From: an uncultured Collinsella sp.
GTDB taxonomy: Bacteria; Actinomycetota; Coriobacteriia; Coriobacteriales; Coriobacteriaceae
Reading direction: 5' to 3'
Assembly: GCA_900551665.1 (NCBI GenBank)
Contig: URWW01000016.1
Span: forward strand, 1-33,751
Length of the DNA stretch: 33,751 nucleotides
Part shown: positions 22,381-31,677 of the stretch, in pieces
Position numbering within the stretch: the first letter of the stretch is position 1
Layout: the number at the start of each line of letters is the position of its first letter
Position numbers and translations under genes: made by a program
Notes under the pieces: generated by a model
Told to the model about the DNA's origin: nothing
Database searches by the model: none
Seen by the model: the letters and a program-made list of their open reading frames with translations, nothing else

Positions 22381-22441
22381 ATGGATGCCAATCTCTTGAT
22401 GCGCGCGTTGCTTCGCGGCGTCGAGTTCAGTGATTCCGTGC

Positions 22442-22481
22442 GGATACGCCGCCTGAGGCGTGTGCTCGAGGCGGCGTATCC
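22442..22481. other. Inverted repeat between glgD and glgA
   Basis: GGATACGCCGCCT pairs perfectly with AGGCGGCGTATCC across a 14-base loop within the 151-bp glgD-glgA gap. No T-tract follows on the minus strand, so it is more likely a processing, stabilising or attenuating element in the operon mRNA than a full terminator. Confidence 0.6.
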
Positions 22482-22531
22482 GTCATATGCGCGTCTGGTG
22501 TACCTCAGGCGCGTCGGCTGCGTATGCGGCC

Positions 22532-23641
22532 TTAATTCTCGATCGCGACCTTGGGCACCACGAGCACGTTGTCGGGCGTGCCGGTGAGGACGGTCCCGGC
22601 TTCCACGACGTTGTTCTTGTCCACGATGGCGTTCTCGACGCGCGCGCCGCGCTTGATGACGCAACCCTGCATGATGATGGAGTTGGCCACGTAGGCGCCG
22701 CTCTCGACGATGACGTCGCGGGAGAGGGTGGAGCCGCGCACGGTGCCGTCGATGCGGCAGCCTGCGGAGATGAACGAGTTGGTGGCGTTGGAGCCGGAGC
22801 TGTACTTCGCGGGCGGCGTGTCGTGAGCCTTGGTCATGATCGGGCGGCTGTGCGTGAACAGCTGGTGCATGACGTCGGGGTTGAGCATCTCCATGCTCCG
22901 CTGGTAATAGCTCTCCTCGTTGAACATGCCGACGGCGAGGCCCTTGAACTCATAGGTGCACACGTCGATGCGACCGAAGTCGGGGCGGATGGCGTCGAAC
23001 AGGTCGAGGTAGTCGAGCGTCTCGTACTGCTCGCACAGCTCGAGGAGCAGGTCGCGGTTGATGATGAAGCAGTCGAGGAACTGGTTCTCACCGTAGGCGC
23101 AGCCGCTCTTGAGGTCGGTGACGCGGCCGTTCTCGTTGATGTCGAGCTTGGTGACATCCTCGAGTTGGCGGTCGGCCTTCTTGTAGATCATCGTCACGCC
23201 GGAGCCGCTGCGCTCGTGCGCGTCGATGACGTCGGAGAGGTTCATGTTGAAGACGATGTTGGTCGCGCTCATGACCACGTAGGGCTCGCTGGCGCGCTGG
23301 AACAGCATCTTGTTGGTGTTGATGTCGCGCAGCAGGAAGCGGATGCCCTTTTTGGCGGTGCCGTAAGCGCTGCCCTGGAGCAGGAACAGGCCGCCCTTCT
23401 TGCGATCGAGCTCCCACTCGCGCCCGCTGCCGAGGTGGTCGACGAGCGAGCGGTAATTGCCCGGAAGCACCACGCCGACGGTGCGGATGCCCGCGTTCAT
23501 CATGTTGGACAGCGGGAAGTCGATGAGGCGGTAGCGGCCCATGAACGGGATGGAGGCGAGCGGACGGCTTTCAAGCAGGGGGCTGTGCTCCTTGCTCGTG
23601 TAGTTGGCAGTGATGTAGCCGATGGCCTTGCGGTTGATCAT
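22532..23641 (-). CDS. glgD: Glucose-1-phosphate adenylyltransferase subunit GlgD
   Basis: This 369-residue protein is the GlgD paralogue of ADP-glucose pyrophosphorylase. It keeps the family fold (MGRYRLIDFPLSNMMNAGI, AGIRTVGVVLPGNYRSLVDHLGSG) and a C-terminal left-handed beta-helix (GCRIDGTVRGSTLSRDVIVES). It lacks the glycine-rich nucleotide loop (LAGGxGxRL) at its N-terminus, where it reads AIGYITANYTS. In Firmicutes, GlgD forms a GlgC-GlgD complex and is regarded as a modulating subunit with little activity of its own. It directly follows glgC with a 4-base gap, so the two are translated together. Confidence 0.94.
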   Translation of the reverse strand: MINRKAIGYITANYTSKEHSPLLESRPLASIPFMGRYRLIDFPLSNMMNAGIRTVGVVLPGNYRSLVDHLGSGREWELDRKKGGLFLLQGSAYGTAKKGIRFLLRDINTNKMLFQRASEPYVVMSATNIVFNMNLSDVIDAHERSGSGVTMIYKKADRQLEDVTKLDINENGRVTDLKSGCAYGENQFLDCFIINRDLLLELCEQYETLDYLDLFDAIRPDFGRIDVCTYEFKGLAVGMFNEESYYQRSMEMLNPDVMHQLFTHSRPIMTKAHDTPPAKYSSGSNATNSFISAGCRIDGTVRGSTLSRDVIVESGAYVANSIIMQGCVIKRGARVENAIVDKNNVVEAGTVLTGTPDNVLVVPKVAIEN

Positions 23642-23645
23642 CGGA

Positions 23646-24794
23646 TCATTCCCCCTTCCCGATGACGACGTCGTTTCCGACGACGGCGGTATCCTTGGTC
23701 ATATCGACGCTTCCAAGCTTGACGCCCTCTTCCACGACGGCGTTCTCACCCAGGATGGCGCGCACGACGTGCGCCCCGTCCTTCACAATGGCTCCCGGCA
23801 GCAACACGGAATCCTCGACGATGGCGCGCTCGCCCACCACGCAGTCCGTGGAGAGGATCGAGTGGCGCACGGTGCCGTAGACGCGGCAGCCGTTGGAGAC
23901 GAGGCAGTCGTCAACGCGACCCTCGGGCCCGATGAAGTGGGGAGGACGGGTCGAGTCGTTGCTCATGACCGGGAAGGACTTGTCGAACAGGTCGAACTCG
24001 GGGTTGTCGCCGAGCAGGTCCATCGAGGTCTCGTGGAAGCTCGCGATAGTGCCGACGTCCTTCCAGAAGCCGTGGAACTCGTACGTATGCAGGCGCTTCC
24101 CCTCGGCGAGCAGCTTGGGGATGATGTCGTTGCCAAAGTCGTGGCTGGAGCGCTGGTCGACGGCGTCCTCCTCGAGAGCCTTTACAAGCACGTCGGTAGA
24201 GAAGATGTAGATGCCCATGGAGGCGAGGTTCGAATCGGGCTTCTCCGGCTTCTCGGTGAACTTCACGATGCGACCGTCTTCGGGGTCGGCGGTGATGATG
24301 CCGAAGCGGCTGGCCTCCTCCCATGGCACCGGCATGACCGAGACGGTGAGGTCGGCGCCGTGCTCGATGTGGCTCTCGAGCATCTTGCGGTAGTCCATGC
24401 GATACAGGTGGTCGCCGGACAGGATGAGCACGTATTTGGGGTCGTGGTTCTTGATGTAATCGAGGTTCTGCGTAATCGCGTCGGCGGTGCCGGCATACCA
24501 TGCGCCGCCGTCCTGCGTGGCGTAGGGCGGCAGGATGGAAACGCCGCCGCCGTGCTCGGCGAGGTCCCACGCGCGGCCGGAACCGATGTACTCATGGAGC
24601 TGGTACGGACGGTACTGGGTCAGTACGCCCACGGTGTCGATGCCGGAGTTTGCACAGTTCGACAGCGAGAAGTCGATGATGCGGAACTTGCCGCCGAAGC
24701 TGACGGCCGGTTTTGCGATCTTAGAGGTGAGGGCCATCAGTCGGCTGCCCTGGCCTCCCGCGAGGAGCATCGCGATGCATTCTTTGCTTGCCAT
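23646..24794 (-). CDS. glgC: Glucose-1-phosphate adenylyltransferase, catalytic subunit
   Basis: GlgC makes ADP-glucose from glucose-1-phosphate and ATP, the committed step of glycogen synthesis. The 382-residue protein has the nucleotide loop LAGGQGSRL at 11-19, GTADA at 102-106, the catalytic-Asp segment SGDHLYRMDY at 126-135, and the glucose-1-phosphate site FTEKPEKP at 179-186. The C-terminal beta-helix has hexapeptide repeats (DCVVGERAIVEDSVLLPGA). I start it at the ATG at 24794, which has a GGGAGAG site. Its glycine-rich loop is intact, in contrast to the adjacent GlgD. It lies third in the glg operon. Confidence 0.96.
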   Translation of the reverse strand: MASKECIAMLLAGGQGSRLMALTSKIAKPAVSFGGKFRIIDFSLSNCANSGIDTVGVLTQYRPYQLHEYIGSGRAWDLAEHGGGVSILPPYATQDGGAWYAGTADAITQNLDYIKNHDPKYVLILSGDHLYRMDYRKMLESHIEHGADLTVSVMPVPWEEASRFGIITADPEDGRIVKFTEKPEKPDSNLASMGIYIFSTDVLVKALEEDAVDQRSSHDFGNDIIPKLLAEGKRLHTYEFHGFWKDVGTIASFHETSMDLLGDNPEFDLFDKSFPVMSNDSTRPPHFIGPEGRVDDCLVSNGCRVYGTVRHSILSTDCVVGERAIVEDSVLLPGAIVKDGAHVVRAILGENAVVEEGVKLGSVDMTKDTAVVGNDVVIGKGE

Positions 24795-24853
24795 CAATCT
24801 CTCCCTTTATCCGTTGGATGGTTGCGGATGTCTTGTGCGGGATATCCGTGTCC

Positions 24854-24882
24854 GGAGGCGGCGCCCCGTCTTCGCCGCCTCC
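24854..24882. other. Inverted repeat between glgP and glgC
   Basis: GGAGGCGGCG pairs with CGCCGCCTCC across a 9-base loop in the 135-bp gap between glgP and glgC. No T-tract is seen on the minus strand. It may set the relative level of the distal genes. Confidence 0.5.
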
Positions 24883-24929
24883 GTCGCCTTATTGGTGCGC
24901 CGGACGTTTCCCAGCGCGCCGCACCTCCT

Positions 24930-27356
24930 TTATGCGTGCCAGATCTCGTCGCGGTATTCGCGGATGGTTCGGTCGGAGGAGAACCATCCGGACATTGCGG
25001 TGTTGTGCAGCGCGCGGCGGTTCCAATCCTGGGTCTCGGGATAGGTCGCGGTGAGCTTTTCCCAGGCGTCCACATAGGAGTGGAAGTCCTTGAGCACCAG
25101 GTCGTAGTCGTTGTTGAACATGAGCTCATGATGGATGCTCTCGAAGTTGCCGGATTGAGCGGCGAAGGTGCCATCGACGAGCTGGTCGATGATGCGGCCG
25201 AGGCGCGCACGATCGGAGTTGACGACATCCCAGGCGAAGTACTGGCCGGAGGCGCGCAGGGCGTCGACCTCGGGCGTGGTGAGGCCGAATATCGCCTCGT
25301 TCTCGCGGCCCGCCAGATCGACGATCTCGATGTTCGCGCCGTCCATGGTGCCGAGCGTGAGGGCGCCGTTCATCATGAGCTTCATGTTCGAAGTGCCGGA
25401 GGCCTCCTTGCCGGCCGTGGAGATCTGCTCGGAGATTTCGGCGGCAGGGTAGATGAGCTGGGCGTTCGAGACGCGGAAGTTCGGGATGAAGCAGACCTTC
25501 ATGACGTCGTTGACGCGCGGGTCGTTGTTGACGACCTCGGCCACACCGTTGATCAGGCGGATGACTTCCTTGGCGAAGGTGTAGCTCGAGGCGGCTTTGC
25601 CGGAGAAGATGAAGGTGGTGGGCTGAATCTTGAAATTCGGATCGGCGAGGCGACGGTTATAGAGGTCCATAACCTTCATGATGTTCAGGAGCTGGCGCTT
25701 GTAGGCGTGGAAGCGCTTGACCTGGACGTCGAAGACCGTGTTCGGGTCGATGGTGAGGCCGCACTCGCGCTTGACGTAGTCGGCCAGGCGCTGCTTGTTG
25801 GCGAGCTTGGAGGCGCCGACGCGCTCGAGGAAAGAGGCGTCGCCTTCGAAGGCGGTGAGCTTCTCGAGCTCACGGGCATCGTCGAGCCAGCCGTCGCCGA
25901 TGGCCTCGGTCACGAGTTTGGCGTAGGTGGGGTTGGCCTCGGCGAAGAAGCGACGATGGCTGATGCCGTTGGTCTTGTTGTTGAACATCTCCGGGCGCAT
26001 GGCCGCGAAGTCCTTGAGCGTGCTCGCCTTGAGGATGTCGGAGTGGATCTTTGCGACGCCGTTGACGGAGTGGCTGCAGATCACGGACAGGTTGGCCATA
26101 CGGACCTCGCCATCCCACAGGACGGAGGTCGCGCGCAGTCGCTCGGCGCTCTCGGGCTTGCTCATGTCGAAGCTCTCGCGCCAGCGACGGTTGATCTCGT
26201 CGATGATCTGGTACACGCGGGGCAGCAGGGTGGAGAAGGTGGAAATGGGCCACTTCTCAAGAGCCTCGGGCAGGATGGTGTGGTTGGTGTAGGATACCGT
26301 GTTCGTCACGATCTCCCAGGCGTCGTCCCAGGTCAGGCCCTCTTCGTCCATGAGGATGCGCATGAGCTCGGGTCCGCACATCGCCGGGTGCGTGTCGTTG
26401 GTGTGGATGGCCACATAGCGGGGCAGCTCGTTCCAGGCCTTGCCGTGCTCACGCTCAAAGGTGTCGAGGAGGGTGCGGATGCCCGCGGCGACGAACAGGT
26501 ATTCCTGTTTGAGGCGAAGCAGACGGCCGTGCTCGCCCGCGTCGTTGGGATACAGGATGGCGGAGATGGCCTCGGCATTGGCACGGTGGCGGTCGGCGCC
26601 GGTGTAGTCGCCGGCGTTGAAGGCGTCGAGGTCGAAGCGGTCGTCGATGGGTTCGGCGCTCCAGCAGCGCAGCTTGTTGACGGTCTCGCCACCGTAGCCG
26701 ACGATCGGGATGTCGTAAGGTACGGCCAGGACGTCATCGGTCCCCTCAACGGAGTAGAAGGTGCGGTCGCCCTCCTGACGTGAGACGACGTGGCCGCCGA
26801 AGCCGATGCGAACGGCCTTGTCGGGGCGCTTGACCTCCCAGGGATAGCCTTTGGAGAGCCATTCGTCGGCAACCTCGACCTGACGGCCATTGACGATCTC
26901 CTGCTTGAAGAGGCCGTAGCGATAGCGCATGCCGTTGCCGTAGCCCGCGATGCCCTCGTGGGCCATCGAGTCGAGGAAGCATGCGGCGAGGCGACCGAGG
27001 CCGCCGTTGCCCAGGGCCGGGTCGGGCTCCTGGCGCTCGATCTCGTCGAGATCGCCGCCCATGTCGGCGATGGCGTCGGCAACGAGGTCGCGAATGCCGA
27101 GGTTCAGCAGGTAGTTGTCGAGCAGGCGGCCGATGAGGAACTCGATGGAGAAGTAGTAGACGCGCTTCTTGCCCTCGGTGCGGTTGCGCTCGTCGGTTTT
27201 GGCTGCGATGACGCGGGCATCGCCGGCGACCATGTTGGCAAGCGCGGTGAAGCGGTCGATATCGCTCGTATCCTCGAACTCCTTGCCGGACAGTGCACGC
27301 ACGTGCTGGCGGTACTGCTCGATGAACTGCTCTTTGTTCTCGTAGATCTTATCCAT
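24930..27356 (-). CDS. glgP: Glycogen/starch/alpha-glucan phosphorylase
   Basis: GlgP (GT35) releases glucose-1-phosphate from alpha-1,4-glucan ends using pyridoxal phosphate. The 808-residue length is standard. The PLP site EASGTSNMKLMMNG contains the Schiff-base lysine at about residue 659 and is followed by LGTMDGANIEI. Other family landmarks are FSIEFLIGRLLDNYLLNLG near 70-90 and ALGNGGLGRLAACFLDSMA near 117-136. An AAGGAAACC site supports the ATG at 27356; an upstream in-frame start at 27401 has none. The gene lies between glgB and glgC, so synthesis and breakdown enzymes share one transcript. Confidence 0.96.
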   Translation of the reverse strand: MDKIYENKEQFIEQYRQHVRALSGKEFEDTSDIDRFTALANMVAGDARVIAAKTDERNRTEGKKRVYYFSIEFLIGRLLDNYLLNLGIRDLVADAIADMGGDLDEIERQEPDPALGNGGLGRLAACFLDSMAHEGIAGYGNGMRYRYGLFKQEIVNGRQVEVADEWLSKGYPWEVKRPDKAVRIGFGGHVVSRQEGDRTFYSVEGTDDVLAVPYDIPIVGYGGETVNKLRCWSAEPIDDRFDLDAFNAGDYTGADRHRANAEAISAILYPNDAGEHGRLLRLKQEYLFVAAGIRTLLDTFEREHGKAWNELPRYVAIHTNDTHPAMCGPELMRILMDEEGLTWDDAWEIVTNTVSYTNHTILPEALEKWPISTFSTLLPRVYQIIDEINRRWRESFDMSKPESAERLRATSVLWDGEVRMANLSVICSHSVNGVAKIHSDILKASTLKDFAAMRPEMFNNKTNGISHRRFFAEANPTYAKLVTEAIGDGWLDDARELEKLTAFEGDASFLERVGASKLANKQRLADYVKRECGLTIDPNTVFDVQVKRFHAYKRQLLNIMKVMDLYNRRLADPNFKIQPTTFIFSGKAASSYTFAKEVIRLINGVAEVVNNDPRVNDVMKVCFIPNFRVSNAQLIYPAAEISEQISTAGKEASGTSNMKLMMNGALTLGTMDGANIEIVDLAGRENEAIFGLTTPEVDALRASGQYFAWDVVNSDRARLGRIIDQLVDGTFAAQSGNFESIHHELMFNNDYDLVLKDFHSYVDAWEKLTATYPETQDWNRRALHNTAMSGWFSSDRTIREYRDEIWHA

Positions 27357-27462
27357 GGTTTCCTTTCGAGTAGGGGTCGGGTTGGTGATAGTCGCGAGCA
27401 CGCACGTTCGGCCCGGTGTGCGGCTGCGTCATCGTGGGCGCGAGGTGCTCCGAGGTCGGTGC

Positions 27463-29622
<2,160 letters not shown>

Positions 29623-30016
29623 CTCAACCTTCCGATCGTATGTGCGGCGTTCTGCCGTAAACCAACGAAACGTCTCGGGCTCGGCATGCGTACTTAGACG
29701 GAAGGGGACGCAGGTGTGCTGCGTTCGTTCCACTCGCATCGACGCATGTGGAACCAGTGACGATACTTACCGTATCACTCGTCCATCACAAAATGGACAA
29801 GAATGCGGCAATCGGTATAAATCGCCCCATGGGTGAAACAATCACATTTTAGCTTGACATGCTGGGCTTTTTGGTAAATACCCCGTAAGCAAGGGGTTTG
29901 ATAAGCAACCTACTGTAAGGGCCTGTTTTGAGCTGCGTTTGCCGCGCGCATGATCGCGAAATATTGGGTAAGATGGCAACTTGTCCGTTATTGTGCTACG
30001 CGTCAGGTGGTCTTAT
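29623..30016. promoter_or_regulatory. Divergent glgB/thiN promoter region
   Basis: This 394-bp AT-rich gap has no supported gene. For the glg operon, minus-strand TTGTCC (29795-29800) and TGATAC (29772-29777) are 17 bp apart, giving a leader of about 140 nt. Two inverted repeats overlap them: GTCCAT-N6-ATGGAC (29781-29798), covering the -35 and spacer, and GATAC-TTACC-GTATC (29762-29776), covering the -10. For thiN, TTGACA at 29854-29859 and TAAATA at 29875-29880 are 15 bp apart, which is short. A small CCCC/GGGG hairpin (about 29881-29896) lies downstream. Confidence 0.55.
29762..29798. promoter_or_regulatory. Paired inverted repeats at the glg promoter (putative operators)
   Basis: GATAC-TTACC-GTATC (29762-29776) and GTCCAT-CACAAA-ATGGAC (29781-29798) are both perfect. 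They overlap the predicted -10 and -35 boxes of the glg operon, the arrangement expected for repressor sites. No regulator is encoded nearby. Confidence 0.5.
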
Positions 30017-30709
30017 ATGAAAGGCATGAGCAGCGTCCTGGAAACCCAAGCGGATGTGTTGCGCGTCCTTCTTGTCGGAGGCTCGCCGCAGACCTGCGAT
30101 GCCGTGTTTCTCAAGCACCTGTATGCCGACTGCGATTTGGTCGTGGCAGTGGATCGGGGTCTCGATGCGGTGCTGGATGCCGGACTGCCATGTGACTTGT
30201 TCTGCGGCGACGCGGACTCGGTGGGCGCTCGCGGCCTGTTGGCGGTTCGTCGTTGCGAAGAGGGAGAGCCCTCTGAAGTTTTGGCCGTCGAGCGCTATGA
30301 CCCGTATAAGGATTTTACCGACCTTTCGCTCGCCCTTCGCGCGATCGATTCGCGTTGGGGGAGCGTCGAGCTGGTGTGCACATGCCTGACGGGGGGACGG
30401 CCCGATCACGCCCTCGCAGCACTTGGCTGCATCTTGAGATGGGACGGCCCGGTTTGCCTTGAGGAACAGGGCTTTTCCGGTCGCTTGCTCAGGGCGGGCG
30501 CGTCATGGCGGATGACGGGCTTTCAGGGTTCGACGTTCTCGTTCGTATGCCTGAGTCCCGTCGGTGTCGTATCCGAGCGGGGGATGGAATGGGAGCTCGA
30601 TCACAAGCGCGTCGAGCTGTTGAGCGATCTGGGCATCTCGAATATCGTCACGGACGATGCCGAAGTGACTTGCCATGAAGGCGCCATTGCGGCGTATCTC
30701 ATTCGTTGA
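30017..30709 (+). CDS. thiN: Thiamine pyrophosphokinase
   Basis: ThiN transfers pyrophosphate from ATP to thiamine to form thiamine pyrophosphate, the cofactor of transketolase and pyruvate-utilising enzymes. The 230-residue protein has AVDRGLDAVL at 44-53, the Asp-rich GDADSV at 64-69, KDFTDLSLAL at 98-107, the thiamine-site motif GGRPDHALA at 126-134, and LGISNIV near 205-211, all in family order. The frame extends back to a TTG at 29981, but AGGTGG 6 bases before the ATG at 30017 supports this start; ATG 30026 is also possible. It is the only rightward gene in the right half and appears monocistronic. Confidence 0.9.
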   Translation: MKGMSSVLETQADVLRVLLVGGSPQTCDAVFLKHLYADCDLVVAVDRGLDAVLDAGLPCDLFCGDADSVGARGLLAVRRCEEGEPSEVLAVERYDPYKDFTDLSLALRAIDSRWGSVELVCTCLTGGRPDHALAALGCILRWDGPVCLEEQGFSGRLLRAGASWRMTGFQGSTFSFVCLSPVGVVSERGMEWELDHKRVELLSDLGISNIVTDDAEVTCHEGAIAAYLIR

Positions 30710-30727
30710 CGCGTGCAGGAAGTTTTG

Positions 30728-30772
30728 AAAAGCCAACGGCCCCGGAGATCGTCTGTCTCCGGGGCCGTTGGC
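30728..30772 (-). terminator. Strong hairpin terminator between convergent genes
   Basis: A perfect 17-bp stem (GCCAACGGCCCCGGAGA with its complement) around a 7-base loop lies between thiN and the convergent phosphotransferase gene. On the minus strand it runs into TTTTCAAAA, so it mainly ends the phosphotransferase transcript; it may also stop thiN read-through. Confidence 0.82.
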
Positions 30773-30804
30773 ATGAACGCGTTCTCGCGCGGATTGTCAG
30801 GCTG

Positions 30805-31572
30805 TTAGCCCATGTAGTCCACGACGTCGATCCAGCTCATGAGGAACTCGTCGTTGACGTCGGTGCGCTTGCGGGAGAGCTCGGCGGCGGCGACGATGGA
30901 CATCCACTGGCGGACGACCTGCATCGGGACGTCGGCACGGTCGCAGTACAGCTCGAGATAGGCATCGGCCTGCTGCTTGTCGTTAAGGGCGAACAGCAGG
31001 TAGGTCATGGCTGCGTCGGCGGCAGGGGAGCCCTGAGTCGCGTGGGCCCAGTCGCAGACGTAGAGCTTGCCGTCCTCGCCCACGATGACGTTGCTCGGGT
31101 TGAAGTCGCCGTGGCAGATCTGGAACTCCTTCTTCATGCCGTCCAGGCGCTCCATGAGGTTGTAGCGGGTGGTGGCGTTGATGTGCTGGAGGCCGTTGAT
31201 CATACGGGCGTACTTGTCACGCTGACGGTTGAGCAGCGGGGAGCGCTCGGCGTGAATCTCGACCTGCAGGTCGACGAACTGCTCGAGGTACTCGTAGAAC
31301 TTGGCGGGCTCGGCTGCCATCTTGTCGGCGAGCGTCACGCCCGGGACCTTCTCGGTGAGCAGGGCCCAACCCTCACCGTCGACCTCGGAGACCTCGAGGG
31401 CCTTCGGGGCGCGGATGCCGGACTCGGAGATGCGGGCGAGGTTCAGGGCCTCGTTGAAGACATCGGAAGCCGGCTTGTTGGAGTTGAAGACCTTGGCGAT
31501 CTTGTCGCCCAGGTCGTAGACCTTCTTGTTGGAGTGCTCGACGATAACGGTCTTGGACTCGGGAAGATTCAT
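30805..31572 (-). CDS. APH/choline-kinase-like phosphotransferase
   Basis: This 255-residue protein belongs to the aminoglycoside phosphotransferase/choline kinase superfamily. The Brenner-type catalytic loop HGDFNPSN at 154-161 carries Asp156 and Asn161, and VCDWAHAT has the metal-binding Asp174 (the DFG-equivalent). The N-lobe holds a likely ATP-binding lysine within VYDLGDKIAKVFN. The substrate cannot be told from sequence: choline, a sugar, or an amino alcohol are all possible, and nothing indicates drug resistance. An AAGGAAGG site fixes the ATG at 31572; the open frame extends to 31656 without one. It is 105 bp downstream of adhE in the same direction, with a GC-rich hairpin between. 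Confidence 0.8.
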   Translation of the reverse strand: MNLPESKTVIVEHSNKKVYDLGDKIAKVFNSNKPASDVFNEALNLARISESGIRAPKALEVSEVDGEGWALLTEKVPGVTLADKMAAEPAKFYEYLEQFVDLQVEIHAERSPLLNRQRDKYARMINGLQHINATTRYNLMERLDGMKKEFQICHGDFNPSNVIVGEDGKLYVCDWAHATQGSPAADAAMTYLLFALNDKQQADAYLELYCDRADVPMQVVRQWMSIVAAAELSRKRTDVNDEFLMSWIDVVDYMG

Positions 31573-31620
31573 GGTGTGCCTTCCTTTCTGAATGGGTCTA
31601 CACCATCGTAGGGCGCCCGC

Positions 31621-31654
31621 GCCGCCGCTCGCGATGAGTTGGGTGAGCGGCGGC
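31621..31654. terminator. GC-rich hairpin between adhE and the phosphotransferase gene
   Basis: GCCGCCGCTC pairs perfectly with GAGCGGCGGC across a 14-base loop, 24 bp after the adhE stop. There is no T-tract on the minus strand, so it may only attenuate read-through into the phosphotransferase gene. Confidence 0.4.
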
Positions 31655-31677
31655 AAACGGGCGGGAAGCGGATGCGC

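Noticed and set aside
23622..26783. A 1,053-codon plus-strand frame opposite glgC and glgP, and a similar 574-codon frame opposite glgA (20557-22281)
   Set aside because: Both are antisense to well-identified glycogen genes and reflect GC-biased codon use; no ribosome site or recognisable domain.
29981..30016. Upstream extension of thiN from a TTG codon
   Set aside because: No ribosome site precedes the TTG, and the extra residues match nothing in the family; the ATG at 30017 has an AGGTGG site.
30805..31572. APH-family protein considered as an aminoglycoside-resistance gene
   Set aside because: Only the generic kinase motifs are present; it lies among housekeeping genes with no mobile context, so a drug substrate is not supported.
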